DNA of 6,237 bases from positions 1-6,237 of the forward strand of contig DATFDL010000771.1 of NCBI GenBank assembly GCA_035252155.1, in the 5' to 3' direction. Of the stretch, positions 5,567 through 6,237 are shown in pieces (the stretch's first letter is position 1; every line of letters starts with the position of its first letter). The notes beneath the pieces were generated by a model. It was not told the origin of the DNA. It did no database searches and was given only the letters and a program-made list of their open reading frames with translations. The position numbers were made by a program, and so were the translations under genes. Source of the DNA: JAICLL01 sp035252155. GTDB taxonomy: Bacteria > Planctomycetota > Planctomycetia > Pirellulales > JAICIG01.

Positions 5567-5658
5567 GAACGCCCTCCGTGGCGTTCCGCGAGGGGCGAAT
5601 TGACGTCGAATCGAAGTTCACGGAACGCCACGGAGGGCGTTCGCTACAGGGGCCCTTG
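5567..5658. repeat. Palindromic intergenic repeat, copy B
   Basis: Positions 5567-5588 and 5621-5642 are a perfect 22-base inverted repeat (left arm GAACGCCCTCCGTGGCGTTC plus CG) around a 32-base loop containing GGCGAATTGACGTCG. It is the full-length partner of copy A at the start of the window, in the same orientation. Similarity continues past the right arm as CTACAGG and GCC to about 5658. It lies between two convergent genes, ending 14 bases from the stop of the flavin-reductase-like gene. The stem could stop transcription from either side, but there is no adjoining T-run, so it is not a canonical intrinsic terminator. Confidence 0.85.
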
Positions 5659-5672
5659 TTTAAAATTCCCGG

Positions 5673-6237
5673 TCACCTTTCGGCGGCAGTGGCTAGTTTG
5701 CGCCAGGCCAAGATCGCCTTGGCGTCGAGAGAGCTGTCTCGCTGCCGCAAACGCGATAATTCCTCCAATCGCTCGGGCGGGGCGATTGCCAGAAGCTGCT
5801 TCATCGTCAAGGGCGGCTCGTCGTTGATCTTCCGCGCATCGACGACTTCTGCCACGTAGATTGTACGGTCACCCATGTCGAATCGGGCTTCCACGCGGCA
5901 GTCGAGCCAGCCAAGCGCGTCGGTCAGTAACGGAGCGCCGGTCTTTGAGGTCTCGGTAGCCAGGCCGGCAAACTTGTCGATATCGCGGCCCGATTGCAGT
6001 CCAAAGCGCCACACCAGCTCGAGTTGCTCGCGCCCCAGCAGGTGCAGTCCGAACGCGCCGCTGGCCTCGACCAATTGCCAGGTGTGGTGATGCTTTGCCA
6101 GGGCAACCAGCATCCGCGGCAACGTCTCGACCAACGAGGCGTGGCAGACAAACGTGGCGATCAAGCCGCCCCGCCGCTCACCGTCGGCGGCCGTGACCAG
6201 CCACAACTCGCGGTCAATCCGGCTGAGAAACTCTGCC
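5673..6237 (-). CDS. Flavin reductase family protein (N-terminus outside window)
   Basis: This is the C-terminal 187 residues of a flavin-reductase-like, FMN-binding split-barrel protein; such proteins reduce flavins with NAD(P)H or act as flavoproteins that supply electrons to partner enzymes. The visible part starts mid-protein with AEFLSRIDRELWLVTAADGE. It continues through GGLIATFVCHASLV, LPRMLVALAKHHHTW, the FMN-binding-type stretch FGLQSGRDIDKFAGL and GDRTIYVAEVVDA, typical of the domain. After the barrel comes a charged tail of about 45 residues (KQLLAIAPPERLEELSRLRQ region) that looks helical and is longer than in minimal flavin reductases. The frame is open to the last base; a TTG at 6206 is internal and not the likely start, because the residues before it fit the domain. 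The TGA stop is 14 bases from repeat copy B. The partner enzyme and exact substrate are unknown. Confidence 0.85.
   Translation of the reverse strand, partial: AEFLSRIDRELWLVTAADGERRGGLIATFVCHASLVETLPRMLVALAKHHHTWQLVEASGAFGLHLLGREQLELVWRFGLQSGRDIDKFAGLATETSKTGAPLLTDALGWLDCRVEARFDMGDRTIYVAEVVDARKINDEPPLTMKQLLAIAPPERLEELSRLRQRDSSLDAKAILAWRKLATAAER

Noticed and set aside
5567..5642. Palindrome copy B as an intrinsic terminator of the oxidoreductase gene
   Set aside because: The stem is strong, but no T-run follows on either strand and the same palindrome occurs at the 5' end of fliP, where a terminator would be harmful. A termination effect is possible but not supported.
1..5658. The two direct palindrome copies as ends of one composite mobile element carrying the genes between
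   Set aside because: The genes between are ordinary chromosomal ones, including flagellar fliP, with no transposase or recombinase and no target duplication visible; two copies of a dispersed repeat explain it better.
5504..5859. Two overlapping plus-strand open frames across the repeat cluster
   Set aside because: They consist largely of translated repeat sequence and the antisense of the flavin-reductase-like gene, with no supporting start signal.

Overview
The window looks like chromosome of a GC-rich planctomycete, probably of the Pirellulales type. This is inferred from four things: an exported Gfo/Idh/MocA oxidoreductase with a Tat signal, a tiny protein with an N-terminal ELEERIAP motif, several families of short palindromic intergenic repeats, and wide use of GTG/TTG starts. 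No database search was possible, so the taxonomic call is an inference.

Layout from left to right. A palindromic repeat (copy A, 1-87) runs directly into fliP (+, ends 874), the flagellar type III export gate protein. Its reading frame passes through the repeat and stays open to the window edge. fliP overlaps tail-to-tail with an HpcH/HpaI-family aldolase (-, 871 to about 1650). Upstream of the aldolase on the same strand are an intrinsic terminator (1695-1735) and a 65-residue protein (-, 1771-1968) with a GTG start and a very strong ribosome binding site. A gene-free stretch of about 425 bases (1969-2393) separates this from the rightward genes and holds small dyads and a GGCC-rich hairpin repeat pair.

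The right half carries a gamma-glutamyltransferase-like Ntn hydrolase (+, 2394-4121) and a Tat-exported Gfo/Idh/MocA oxidoreductase (+, 4162-5442). They are only 40 bases apart and probably cotranscribed; both appear to be directed out of the cytoplasm. The spacer between them starts with a repeat that occurs again just after the second gene. Three repeat families lie side by side in 5459-5658, the last being a second copy (B) of the palindrome at the window start. A flavin-reductase-family gene (-, 5673 to beyond 6237) converges on this repeat cluster and is cut by the window edge.

The genes do not form one pathway: flagellar export, aldolase, exported hydrolase/oxidoreductase and flavin reductase are probably independent units. 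I see no clear new multi-gene system. The points most worth following are the small ELEERIAP protein with an internal 20-residue pseudo-repeat, the fliP start lying inside a repeat element, the repeat families placed exactly at gene ends, and a GGT homologue that has lost canonical glutamate-binding residues.
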